From assembly GCF_021869535.1 (NCBI RefSeq), contig NW_026262593.1:67172322-67236321 (forward strand): a DNA stretch of 64,000 nt, written 5' to 3'. The position numbers and the translations under genes were made by a program. This stretch comes from Mytilus californianus. Its lineage: Eukaryota; Mollusca; Bivalvia; Mytilida; Mytilidae. The notes beneath the pieces are model-generated. The model saw nothing but the letters and a program-made list of their open reading frames with translations, did no database searches and had not been told where the DNA came from. Shown here piece by piece: positions 12,482-22,184 of the stretch; position 1 is the first letter of the stretch; the number at the start of each line of letters is the position of its first letter.

Positions 12482-14001
12482 CTCGATCATATCGTGCTTG
12501 GTCATATATTTTTTATTTGGTAAGTTCGACCGTTTTCGGTATGTTGGTGCTCAGTAATCCTTAACCCGGATCAGTGCACTCTATTCAATATTTTACTTTT
12601 TTTGCCCAGTATATTAGCTTTCAAGGGATATATACCTGTTTTAAGAGGATTCACGGGTGCAAAACTCGATCATATCGTGCTTAGTCATGTATTTTTTCTT
12701 AGGTTAGGTTCGGCCGTTTTCGGTATGTTGTCAATCAATATTCCTTAACCAGGATCTGTACACTTAATTCAGTACTTAGCTGTTGTTTCTCAGTCCATTT
12801 GCTCTCTAAGGATATATAGGATATACCTGTTATTAGTGGATTCAAGGGCTAAAAACTCGATTATATCGTGCTTGGTCATGTATTTTCTCTTTGGTAAGTT
12901 CGACCGTTTTCGGTATGTTGGTGCTGAGTAATCCTTAACCCAGATCAGTGCACTCTGTTCAATACTTAACTTTTGTTGCCCAGTATATTAGCTTTCTTGG
13001 TATATATAGGGTTTACCTGTTTTTAGGGGATTCACGGGTGCAAAACTCGATCATGTCGTGCTTGGTCATATGTATTTTTTCTTAGGTTTGGTTTGGCCGT
13101 TTTCGGTATGTTGTCAATCAATAATCCTTAACCCGGATCTGTGCACTTTATTTAGTACTTAACTTTTGTTTATTAGTCCATTTGCTTTTTTAGGATATAT
13201 AGGATATACCTGTTTTTAGTGGATTCAAGGGCTAAAAACTCGATTATATCGTGCTTGGTGATGCATTTTTTCTTTGGTAAGTTCGACCGCTTTCGGTATG
13301 TTGGTGCTCAGTAATCCATAACCCAGATCAGTGCAATCTGTTCAATACTTAACTTTGGTTGCCCAGTATATTAGTTTTCTTGGGATATATAGGATATACT
13401 TGTTTTTAGAGGATTCATGGGGTTCAAAACTCTATCATATCGTGCTTGGTCATGTATTTTTTCTTAGGTTATGTTCGGCCGTTTTCGTTATGTTGTCAAT
13501 CAATAATTCCTAACCCAGATCTGTGCACTTTATGCAGTACTTAATTTTTGTTGCCCATTCCATTTGCTTTCTTATGTTATTCAGGATGTACCTGTTATTA
13601 GGGGATTCTAGGACTAAAAACTCGATCATATCGTGATTGGTCATGTATTTTTTCTTTGGTAAGTTTGGTTGTTTTCGGTATGTTGGCGCTCAGTTATCCT
13701 TAACCCGGATCAGTGCACTCTGTTCAATAGTTAACTTTTGATGCCTAGTATATTACCTTTCTTGAGATATACAGGGTATACCTGTTTTTAGAGGATTCAA
13801 GGGTTCAAAACTCGATCATATTGTGCTTGGTCATGTATTTTTTCTTAGGTTATGTTCGGCCGTTTTCGGTATGTTGTCAATCAATAATTCTTAACCCGGA
13901 TCTGTGCACTTTTGTCACTACGTAACTTTCGTTGCCCATTCCGTTTGCTTTCTTATTTTATTCAGGATGTACCTGTTATTAGGGGATTCTAGGGCTAAAA
14001 A
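12482..14001 (+). repeat. 8-mer HOR copy, 1,520 bp
   Basis: m20 12482, m21 12665, m22 12856, m23 13046, m24 13239, m1 13430, m2 13621, m3 13811. With its neighbours it gives successive copies of the same variants 1,519-1,520 bp apart. The m20 front carries TCATATATTTT in this and the next copy, a shared variant showing local homogenisation. Confidence 0.88.
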
Positions 14002-14184
14002 CTCGATCATATCGTGCTTGGTCATATATTTTTTATTTGGTAAGTTCGACCGTTTTCGGTATGTTGGTGCTCAGTAATCCTTAACCCGGATCAGTGCACT
14101 CTATTCAATATTTTACTTTTTTTGCCCAGTATATTAGCTTTCAAGGGATATATACCTGTTTTAAGAGGATTCACGGGTGCAAAA
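14002..14184 (+). repeat. Short monomer m20, 183 bp
   Basis: m20 is a B monomer lacking about 7 bp around CTTTCAAGGGATATATACC where other B monomers have GGATATATAGGGTATACC. It also has CAATATTTTACTTTTTT. Every clear m20 copy shares the 183-bp spacing or is within 1 bp of it, so the deletion predates HOR amplification. It follows m3 in 8-mer and 6-mer units and m19 in 24-mer units. Confidence 0.85.
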
Positions 14185-15520
14185 CTCGATCATATCGTGC
14201 TTAGTCATGTATTTTTTCTTAGGTTAGGTTCGGCCGTTTTCGGTATGTTGTCAATCAATATTCCTTAACCAGGATCTGTGCACTTAATTCAGTACTTAGC
14301 TGTTGTTTCTCAGTCCATTTGCTCTCTAAGGATATATAGGATATACCTGTTATTAGTGGATTCAAGGGCTAAAAACTCGATTATATCGTGCTTGGTCATG
14401 TATTTTCTCTTTGGTAAGTTCGACCGTTTTCGGTATGTTGGTGCTGAGTAATCCTTAACCCAGATCAGTGCACTCTGTTCAATACTTAACTTTTGTTGCC
14501 CAGTATATTAGCTTTCTTGGTATATATAGGGTTTACCTGTTTTTAGGGGATTCACGGGTGCAAAACTCGATCATGTCGTGCTTGGTCATATGTATTTTTT
14601 CTTAGGTTTGGTTTGGCCGTTTTCGGTATGTTGTCAATCAATAATCCTTAACCCGGATCTGTGCACTTTATTTAGTACTTACCTTTTGTTTATTAGTCCA
14701 TTTGCTTTTTTAGGATATATAGGATATACCTGTTTTAGTGGATTCAAGGGCTAAAAACTCGATTATATCGTGTTTGGTGATGTATTTTTTCTTTGGTAAG
14801 TTCGACCGCTTTCGGTATGTTGGTGCTCAGTAATCCATAACCCAGATCAGTGCAATCTGTTCAATACTTAACTTTGGTTGCCCAGTATATTAGTTTTCTT
14901 GGGATTTATAGGATATACTTGTTTTTAGAGGATTCATGGGGTTCAAAACTCTATCATATCGTGCTTGGTCATGTATTTTTTCTTAGGTTATGTTCGGCCG
15001 TTTTCGTTATGTTGTCAATCAATAATTCCTAACCCAGATCTGTGCACTTTATGCAGTACTTAATTTTTGTTGCCCATTCCATTTGCTTTCTTATGTTATT
15101 CAGGATGTACCTGTTATTAGGGGATTCTAGGACTAAAAACTCGATCAGATCGTGATTGGTCATGTATTTTTTCTTTGGTAAGTTTGGTTGTTTTCGGTAT
15201 GTTGGCGCTCAGTTATCCTTAACCCGGATCAGTGCACTCTGTTCAATAGTTAACTTTTGATGCCCAGTAAATTAACTTTCTTGAGATATATAGGGTATAC
15301 CTGTTTTCAGAGGATTCAAGGGTTAAAAACTCGATCATATCGTGCTTGGTCATGTATTTTTTCTTAGGTTATGTTCGGCCGTTTTCGGTATGTTGTCAAT
15401 CAATAATTCTTAACCCGGATCTGTGCACTTTAGTCACTACGTAACTTTCGTTGCCCATTCCGTTTGCTTTCTTATTTTATTCAGGATGTACCTGTTATTA
15501 GGGGATTCTAGGGCTAAAAA
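14185..15520 (+). repeat. Variants m21-m24 and m1-m3 (rest of 8-mer module)
   Basis: Diagnostics: m21 TTAGCTGTTGTTTCTCAG; m22 GTGCTGAGTAATCC and GGTTTACCTG, ending in a GATCATGTCGTG anchor; m23 TCATATGTATT, GGTTTGGTTTGGCC, TTTATTAGTCC; m24 CGACCGCTTTCGG, AATCCATAACCC, GTGCAATCTG; m1 TATGCAGTACTTAAT and ATTCAGGATGTACC, with a GTGATTGG end; m2 TTTGGTTGTTTTCGG and CAATAGTTAAC; m3 AGTCACTACGTAACTTTCG. With m20 these add up to 1,519-1,520 bp. Confidence 0.85.
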
Positions 15521-16852
15521 CTCGATCATATCGTGCTTGGTCATGCATTTTTTCTTTGGTAAGTTCGACCGTTTTCGGTATGTTGGCTCTCAGTAATCCT
15601 CATTCCGGATCAGTGCACTCTATTCAATACTAAAATTTTGTTGCTCAGTATATTAGATGTCTTGAGATATATAGGGTATACCTGTTTTTAGAGGATTCAA
15701 GGGAGCAAAACTCGATCATATCGTGCTTGGTCAGATATTTTTTTCGGTTAGGTTCGGCCGTTTTCGGTATGTTGTCAATCAATAATCCTTAACCTGGATC
15801 TGTGCACTTTATGCAGTGCTTAACGTTTGTTGCCCAGTCCATTTGCTTTCTTATGATATATAGGATATACCTGTTTTTAGGGGATTCAAGGGCTAAAAAC
15901 TCGATCATATTGTGCATGGTCATGTATTTTTTCTTTGGTAAGTTTGGCTGTTTCCGGTATGTTGGCGCTCAGTTATCCTTAACCAGGAACTGTGCACTCT
16001 TTTCAATACTTAACTTTTGTTGCCCAGTATATCAGTTGTCTTGGGTTATAAAGAGTTTACCTGTTTTTAGAGGATTCAAGGGTTCAAAACTCGATCATGT
16101 CGTTCTTTGTCATGTATTTACTCTTATGTTAGGTTCGGCCGTTTTCGGTATGTTGTCAATCAAGTATCCTTAACCCTGATCTGTGCACTTTATTCAGTAC
16201 TTAACGTTTGTTGCCCAGTCCATTTGCTTTCTTAGGATATATAGGATATACCTGTTATATGGGGATTCAAGGGCAAAAAACTCAATCTTATCGTGCTTGG
16301 TCATGTATTTTTTCTTTGGTAAGTTGACCGTTTTCGGTATGTTTGCGCTAAGTTATCATTAACCCGGATCAGTGCACTCTGTTCAGTATTAAACGTTTGT
16401 TGCCTAGTATATTAGCTTTCTTGGGATATATAGGGTATACCTGTTTTTAGAGAATTCAAGGGTTCAAAACACGATCATATCGTGCTTGGTCATGTATTTT
16501 TGCTTATGTTAGGTTCGGCCGTTTTCGTTATGTTGTCAATCAATAATCCTTAACCCGGATCTGTGCACTTTATTCCGTACTTAACTTCTGCTGCCCTGTC
16601 CATTTGCTTTCTTAGGATATATATAGGATATACCTGTTATTAAAGAATTCAAGGGCTGAAAACTCGATCACATCGTGCTTGGACATGTATTATTTCTTTT
16701 GGAATTTTGGCCGTTTTCGATATGTTGGCGCTCAGTTCTCCTTAACCCGGACCAGTGCACTCTGTTCAATACTTAACATTTATTACCCAGTATATTATCT
16801 TTCTTGGGATATATAGGGTATATCCGTTTTTAGAGGATTCAAGGGTTCAAAA
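15521..16852 (+). repeat. Variants m4-m10 (first part of 16-mer module)
   Basis: Diagnostics: m4 AATCCTCATTCCGG; m5 TATGCAGTGCTTAACG; m6 GGCTGTTTCCGG, CCAGGAACTG, TTATAAAGAG; m7 ATCAAGTATCC and CCTGTTATAAGG (TATATGGGG here); m8 TTTGCGCTAAG (usually CTCAG) and CAGTATTAAACG; m9 TTATTCCGTACTTAAC and GCTGAAAACTCGATCAC (193 bp); m10 CTTTTGGAATTTTGG, GGACCAGTGC, AACATTTATT. The block is absent wherever m3 is followed directly by m20. Confidence 0.83.
15711..15899 (+). repeat. Type A monomer, representative (variant m5)
   Basis: A-type monomers are recognised by GGTTCGGCCGTTTTCGG, then TGTTGTCAATCAA, GATCTGTGCACTTTAT, CAGTCCATTTGC, GGATATACCTG and GGGCTAAAAACTCG. This 189-bp copy is variant m5, also marked by TATGCAGTGCTTAACG and an ATTTTTTTCGG front end. 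A monomers usually lie between two B monomers. I count 11 A variants in the 24-monomer unit (m1, m3, m5, m7, m9, m11, m16, m18, m19, m21, m23). Confidence 0.9.
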
Positions 16853-17048
16853 CTCGATCATATTGTACTTGGTCATGTATTTTTCTTAGGTTCGGTTCGG
16901 CCCTTTTCGGTATACTAGTATTGTCAATCAATAATCCCTAAACCGGATCTGTGCCCTTTATTCAGCACTTACCTTTTGTTGCCTAGTTCATTTGCTTTCT
17001 TAAGATATGTAGGACATACCTGTTATTAGAGGGTTCAAGGGCTAAAAA
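16853..17048 (+). repeat. Long monomer m11, 196 bp, with 10-bp palindrome
   Basis: m11 is an A monomer in which GGTATG-TTGTC is replaced by GGTATACTAGTATTGTC, adding about 7 bp and creating the perfect palindrome ATACTAGTAT (16912-16921 here). Other marks: CTGTGCCCTTTATTCAGCAC, TAAGATATGTAGGAC and an AGAGGGTTCAAGG end. The window holds 14 copies, all with the palindrome. Confidence 0.88.
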
Positions 17049-17238
17049 CTCGATCATATCGTGATTGGTCATGTAATTTTTCTTTGGTAAGTTTTGCCGT
17101 TTTCGGAATGTTGGCGCTCAGTTATCCTTAACCCGGATCATTGCACTCTGTTCAATACTTAACTTTTGTGGCCCAGTATATTAGATTTCTTGGGATATAT
17201 AGGATATAACTGTTTTTAGATGATTCAAGGTTTCAAAA

Positions 17239-17617
17239 CTCGATCACATCGTCCTTGGTCATGTATTTTTTCTTTGGTAAGTTGGCCGTTTTCGGTATGT
17301 TGGCGCTCAGTAATCCTTATTCAGGAACTGTGCACTTTATTCAGTACTTAACTTCTATTGCCCAGTCGATTTGCCTTCTTAGGATATATAGGATATACCT
17401 GTCATTAGGGGATTCAAGAGCTGTAAACTCGATCATATCGTGCTTGGACATGTAATTTTTCTTTTGGAATTTTGGCGGTTTTCGATATGTTGGCGCTCGG
17501 TTATCCTTAACCCAGATCAGTGCACTCTGTTAAATCCTTTACTTTTGTTGCCTTGTCCATTTGCTTTCTTCACGTATAGAGGATATGCCTGTTATTAGGG
17601 TACTAAAGGTCTAAAAA
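17239..17617 (+). repeat. Fixed B/A hybrid monomers m13 and m14
   Basis: m13 starts as B (TTTGGTAAGTTGGCC, GTTGGCGCTCAGTAATCC) and ends as A (CTGTGCACTTTATTCAG, CAGTCGATTTGCC, ATTAGGGGATTCAAG). m14 also starts as B (GTTGGCGCTCGG, CAGTGCACTCTG) and ends A-like (TTGTCCATTTGC, CTGTTATTAGG) with its own TTCACGTATAGAGG. They are the same in most copies in the window, so the exchanges happened before the HOR spread. They accompany the first slip in A/B alternation. Confidence 0.8.
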
Positions 17618-18577
17618 CTCGATCATATCGTGCTTGGTCGTGTATTTTTTCTTTGGTAAGTTTTGCCGTTTTCGGTATGTTGGTGCTCAGTAATCCTTAA
17701 CCCGGATCAGTGCAGTCTGTTCAATACTAAACTTTTGTGGCCCAGTATATTAGATTTCTTGGGATATATAGGGTATACCTGTTTTTAGAGGATTCAAGGG
17801 TTTAAAATTCGATCATATCGTGCTTGCCCATTTATTTTTTTCTTAGGTTAGGTTCGGCCGTTATCGATATGTTGTCAATCAATAATCCTTAATCGGGATC
17901 TGTACACTTTATTCAGTAGATAACTTCTACTGCCCATTCCATTTGCTTTCTTAGGATATATATAGAGATTATATACCTGTTATTAAGGGATTCAAGGGCT
18001 AAAAACTCGATCATATCGTGCTTGGTCATGTATTTTTTCTTTGGTGAGTTTGACCGTTTTCAGTATGTTGGCGCTCAGTAATCCTTAACCCGGACCAGTG
18101 CACTCTGTTCAATACTTAACATTTATTGCCCAGTATATTATCTTTCTTGGGATATATAAGGTATATCCGTTTTTTGAGGATTCAAGAGTTCAAAACTCGA
18201 TCATATTGTGCTTGGTCATGTATTTTTTCTTAGGTTAGGTTCAGCCGTTTTCGATATGTTGTCAATCAATATTCCTTAACCCGGATCTGTACACTTTATT
18301 CAGTACTTAACTATTGTTGCCCATTTCATTTGCTTTATTAGGATATATAGGATATACATGTTATTAAGGGATTCAAGGTCTAAAAACTCAATCATATCGT
18401 GCTTGGTCAGGTATTTTTTCTTAGGTTATGTTCGGCGATTTTCGGTATGTTGTCAATCAATAATTCCTAACCCAGATCTGTGCACTTTATGCAGTACTCA
18501 ATTTTTGTTGCCCATTCCATTTGCTTTCTTATGTTATTCAGGATGTACCTGTTATTAGGGGATTCTAGGACTAAAAA
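17618..18577 (+). repeat. Variants m15-m18 and m19/m1 hybrid; m16 is 197-198 bp
   Basis: m15: GTGCAGTCTG, CAATACTAAAC. m16: CGTTATCGATATG, AATCGGGATC, CAGTAGATAACTTC and an expanded AGAGATTATATACC, which makes it the longest monomer. m17: GTGAGTTTGACC (here CAGTATG) and CGTTTTTTGAGG. m18: CAGCCGTTTTCGATATG, AACTATTGTTGCC, ATACATGTTATT. The last monomer changes from m19 to m1 inside the shared GGTATGTTGTCA stretch. In intact m19 (10773) the marks are GTCAGTCAATTTTCC and TATTCCAGGGC. Confidence 0.82.
18006..18195 (+). repeat. Type B monomer, representative (variant m17)
   Basis: B-type monomers carry TTTGGTAAG or TTTGGTGAG, GTTGGCGCTCAG, GATCAGTGCACTCTGTTCAA, CAGTATATTA, GGGTATACCTG and GGGTTCAAAACTCG. 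This 190-bp copy is variant m17, marked by GTGAGTTTGACC, GGACCAGTGC and CGTTTTTTGAGG. B variants are m2, m4, m6, m8, m10, m12, m15, m17, m20, m22 and m24. A and B share the anchor box and CCGTTTTCGG, and differ mainly in the middle of the monomer, so they look like two old paralogous monomers fixed as a dimer. Confidence 0.9.
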
Positions 18578-19906
18578 CTCGATCATATCGTGATTGGTCA
18601 TGTATTTTTTCTTTGGTGAGTTTGGTTGTTTTCGGTATGTTGGCGCTCAGTTATCCTTAACCCGGATCAGTGCACTCTGTCCAATAGTTAACTTTTGATG
18701 CCCAGTATATTAACTTTCTTGAGATATACAGGTTATACCTGTTTTTAGAAGATTCAATGGTTCAAAACTCGATCATATCGTGCTTGGTCATGTATTTTTT
18801 CTTAGGTTATGTTCGGCCGTTTTCGTTATGTTGTCAATCAATAATTCTTAACCCGGATCTGTGCACTTTAGTCACTACGTAACTTTCGTTGCCCATTCCG
18901 TTTGCTTTCTTATTTTATTCAGGATGTACCTGTTATTAGGGGATTCTAGGGCTAAAAACTCGACCATATCGTGCTTGGTCATGTATTTTTTATTTGGTAA
19001 GTTCGACCGTTTTCGGTATGTTGGTGCTCAGTAATCCTTAACCCGGATCAGTGCACTCTATTCAATATTTTACTTTTTTTGCCCAGTATATTAGCTTTCA
19101 AGGGATATATACCTGTTTTAAGAGGATTCACGGGTGCAAAACTCGATCATATCGTGCTTAGTCATGTATTTTTTCTTAGGTTAGGTTCGGCCGTTTTCGG
19201 TATGTTGTCAATCAATATTCCTTAACCAGGATCTGTGCACTTAATTCAGTACTTAGCTGTTGTTTCTCAGTCCATTTGCTCTCTAAGGATATATAGGATA
19301 TACCTGTTATTAGTGGATTCAAGGGCTAAAAACTCGATTATATCGTGCTTGGTCATGTATTTTCTCTTTGGTAAGTTCGACCGTTTTCGGTATGTTGGTG
19401 CTGAGTAATCCTTAACCCAGATCAGTGCACTCTGTTCAATACTTAACTTTTGTTGCCCAGTATATTAGCTTTCTTGGTATATATAGGGTTTGCCTGTTTT
19501 TAGGGGATTCACGGGTGCAAAACTCGATCATGTCGTGCTTGGTCATATGTATTTTTTCTTAGGTTTGGTTTGGCCGTTTTCGGTATGTTGTCAATCAATA
19601 ATCCTTAACCCGGATCTGTGCACTTTATTTAGTACTTAACTTTTGTTTATTAGTCCATTTGCTTTTTTAGGATATATAGGATATACCTGTTTTTAGTGGA
19701 TTCAAGGGCTAAAAACTCGATTATATCGTGCTTGGTGATGTATTTTTTCTTTGGTAAGTTCGACCGCTTTCGGTATGTTGGTGCTCAGTAATCCATAACC
19801 CAGATCAGTGCAATCTGTTCAATACTTAACTTTGGTTGCCCAGTATATTAGTTTTCTTGGGATATATAGGATATACTTGTTTTTAGAGGATTCATGGGGT
19901 TCAAAA
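18578..19906 (+). repeat. m2, m3, m20-m24
   Basis: m2 18578, m3 18768, m20 18959, m21 19142, m22 19333, m23 19523, m24 19716. With the preceding m19/m1 hybrid this completes an 8-mer and leads into two 6-mers. The end of m24 passes directly to m3. Confidence 0.83.
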
Positions 19907-22184
19907 CTCTATCATATCGTGCTTGGTCATGTATTTTTTCTTAGGTTATGTTCGGCCGTTTTCGGTATGTTGTCAATAAATACTTCTTAACCCGGATCTG
20001 TGCACTTCAGTCACTACGTAACTTTCGTTGCCCATTCCGTTTGCTTTCTTATTTTATTCAGGATGTACCTGTTATTAGGGGATTCTAGGGCTAAAAACTC
20101 GATCATATCGTGCTTGGTCATGTATTTTTTATTTGGTAAGTTCGACCGTTTTCGGTATGTTGGTGCTCAGTAATCCTTAACCCGGATCAGTGCACTCTAT
20201 TCAATATTTTACTTTTTTTGCCCAGTATATTAGCTTTCAAGGGATATATACCTGTTTTAAGAGGATTCACGGGTGCAAAACTCGATCATATCGTGCTTAG
20301 TCATGTATTTTTTCTTAGGTTAGGTTCTGCCGTTTTCGGTATGTTGTCAATCAATATTCCTTAACCAGGATCTGTGCACTTAATTCAGTACTTAGCTGTT
20401 GTTTCTCTGTCCATTTGCTCTCTAAGGATATATAGGATATACCTGTTATTAGTGGATTCAAGGGCTAAAAACTCGATTATATCGTGCTTGGTCATGTATT
20501 TTCTCTTTGGTAAGTTCGACCGTTTTCGGTATGTTGGTGCTGAGTAATCCTTAACCCAGATCAGTGCACTCTGTTCAATACTTAACTTTTGTTGCCCAGT
20601 ATATTAGCTTTCTTGGTATATATAGGGTTTACCTGTTTTTAAGGGATTCACGGGTGCAAAACTCGATCATGTCGTGCTTGGTCATATGTATTTTTTCTTA
20701 GGTTTGGTTTGGCCGTTTTCGGTATGTTGTCAATCAATAATCCTTAACCCGGATCTGTGCACTTTATTTAGTACTTAACTTTTGTTTATTAGTCCATTTG
20801 CTTTTTTAGGATATATAGGATATACCTGTTTTTAGTGGATTCAAGGGCTAAAAACTCGATTATATCGTGCTTGGTGATGTATTTTTTCTTTGGTAAGTTC
20901 GACCGCTTTCGGTATGTTGGTGCTCAGTAATCCATAACCCAGATCAGTGCAATCTGTTCAATACTTAACTTTGGTTGCCCAGTATATTAGTTTTCTTGGG
21001 ATATATAGGATATACTTGTTTTTAGAGGATTCATGGGGTTCAAAACTCTATCATATCGTGCTTGGTCATGTATTTTTTCTTAGGTTATGTTCGGCCGTTT
21101 TCGGTATGTTGTCAATCAATAATTCTTAACCCGGATCTGTGCACTTTAGTCACTACGTAACTTTCGTTGCCCATTCCGTTTGCTTTCTTATTTTATTCAG
21201 GATGTACCTGTTATTAGGGGATTCTAGGGCTAAAAACTGGATCATATCGTGCTTGGTCATGTATTTTTTATTTGGTAAGTTCGACCGTTTTTGGTATGTT
21301 GGTGCTCAGTAATCCTTAACCCGGATTAGTGCACTCTATTCAATATTTTACTTTTTTTGCCCAGTATATTAGCTTTCAAGGGATATATACCTGTTTTAAG
21401 AGGATTCACGGGTGCAAAACTCGATCATATCGTGCTTAGTCATGTATTTTTTCTTAGGTTAGGTTCGGCCGTTTTCGGTATGTTGTCAATCAATATTCCT
21501 TAACCAGGATCTGTGCACTTAATTCAGTACTTAGCTGTTGTTTCTCAGTCCATTTGCTCTCTAAGGATATATAGGATATACCTGTTATTAGTGGATTCAA
21601 GGGCTAAAAACTCGATTATATCGTGCTTGGTCATGTATTTTCTCTTTGGTAAGTTCGACCGTTTTCGGTATGTTGGTGCTGAGTAATCCTTAACCCAGAT
21701 CAGTGCACTCTGTTCAATACTTAACTTTTGTTGCCCAGTATATTAGCTTTCTTGGTATTTATAGGGTTTACCTGTTTTTAGGGGATTCACGGGTGCAAAA
21801 CTCGATCATGTCGTGCTTGGTCATATGTATTTTTTCTTAGGTTTGGTTTGGCCGTTTTCGGTATGTTGTCAATCAATAATCCTTAACCCGGATCTGTGCA
21901 CTTTATTTAGTACTTAACTTTTGTTTATTAGTCCATTTGCTTTTTTAGGATATATAGGATATACCTGTTTTTAGTGGATTCAAGGGCTAAAAACTCGATT
22001 ATATCGTGCTTGGTGATGTATTTTTTCTTTGGTAAGTTCGACCGCTTTCGGTATGTTGGTGCTCAGTAATCCATAACCCAGATCAGTGCTATCTGTTCAA
22101 TACTTAACTTTGGTTGCCCAGTATATTAGTTTTCTTGGGATATATAGGATATACTTGTTTTTAGAGGATTCATGGGGTTCAAAA
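19907..22184 (+). repeat. Two 6-mer HOR copies, 1,139 bp each
   Basis: Copy 1: m3 19907, m20 20098, m21 20281, m22 20472, m23 20662, m24 20855. Copy 2: m3 21046, m20 21237, m21 21420, m22 21611, m23 21801, m24 21994. Both lack m1 and m2 because m24 is followed by m3. The exchange is in the shared GTTATGTTCGGCCG front. The same 6-mer recurs at 45303-47579. Confidence 0.87.

Larger units (their letters stand above)
14002..18577 (+). repeat. Type 24-mer higher-order repeat (~4.58 kb)
   Basis: The closest to a complete unit: m20 14002, m21 14185, m22 14376, m23 14566, m24 14758, m1 14949, m2 15140, m3 15330, m4 15521, m5 15711, m6 15900, m7 16090, m8 16281, m9 16470, m10 16663, m11 16853, m12 17049, m13 17239, m14 17428, m15 17618, m16 17808, m17 18006, m18 18196. 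The last monomer (18387) has the m19 front (GGCGATTTTCGG) but m1 body (TATGCAGTACTCAAT). Run 8668-12481 supplies the true m19. Alternation of A and B slips twice (m14/m15 and m18/m19), and the slips cancel. Confidence 0.85.

Noticed and set aside
14255..14285. CENP-B box (TTCGnnnnAnnCGGG) on either strand
   Set aside because: CCCGGATC and TTCGGTATG each carry part of the motif, but no monomer I read has both halves at the required spacing.
15802..16173. Open frames of 60-123 codons recurring many times on the plus strand (for example the 123-codon frame here, also at 23038, 31613, 34092, 41577, 59491)
   Set aside because: They begin and end at fixed phases of the satellite, cross monomer borders, change frame with each 190-bp step and have no recognisable domain. 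They recur because the repeat recurs.
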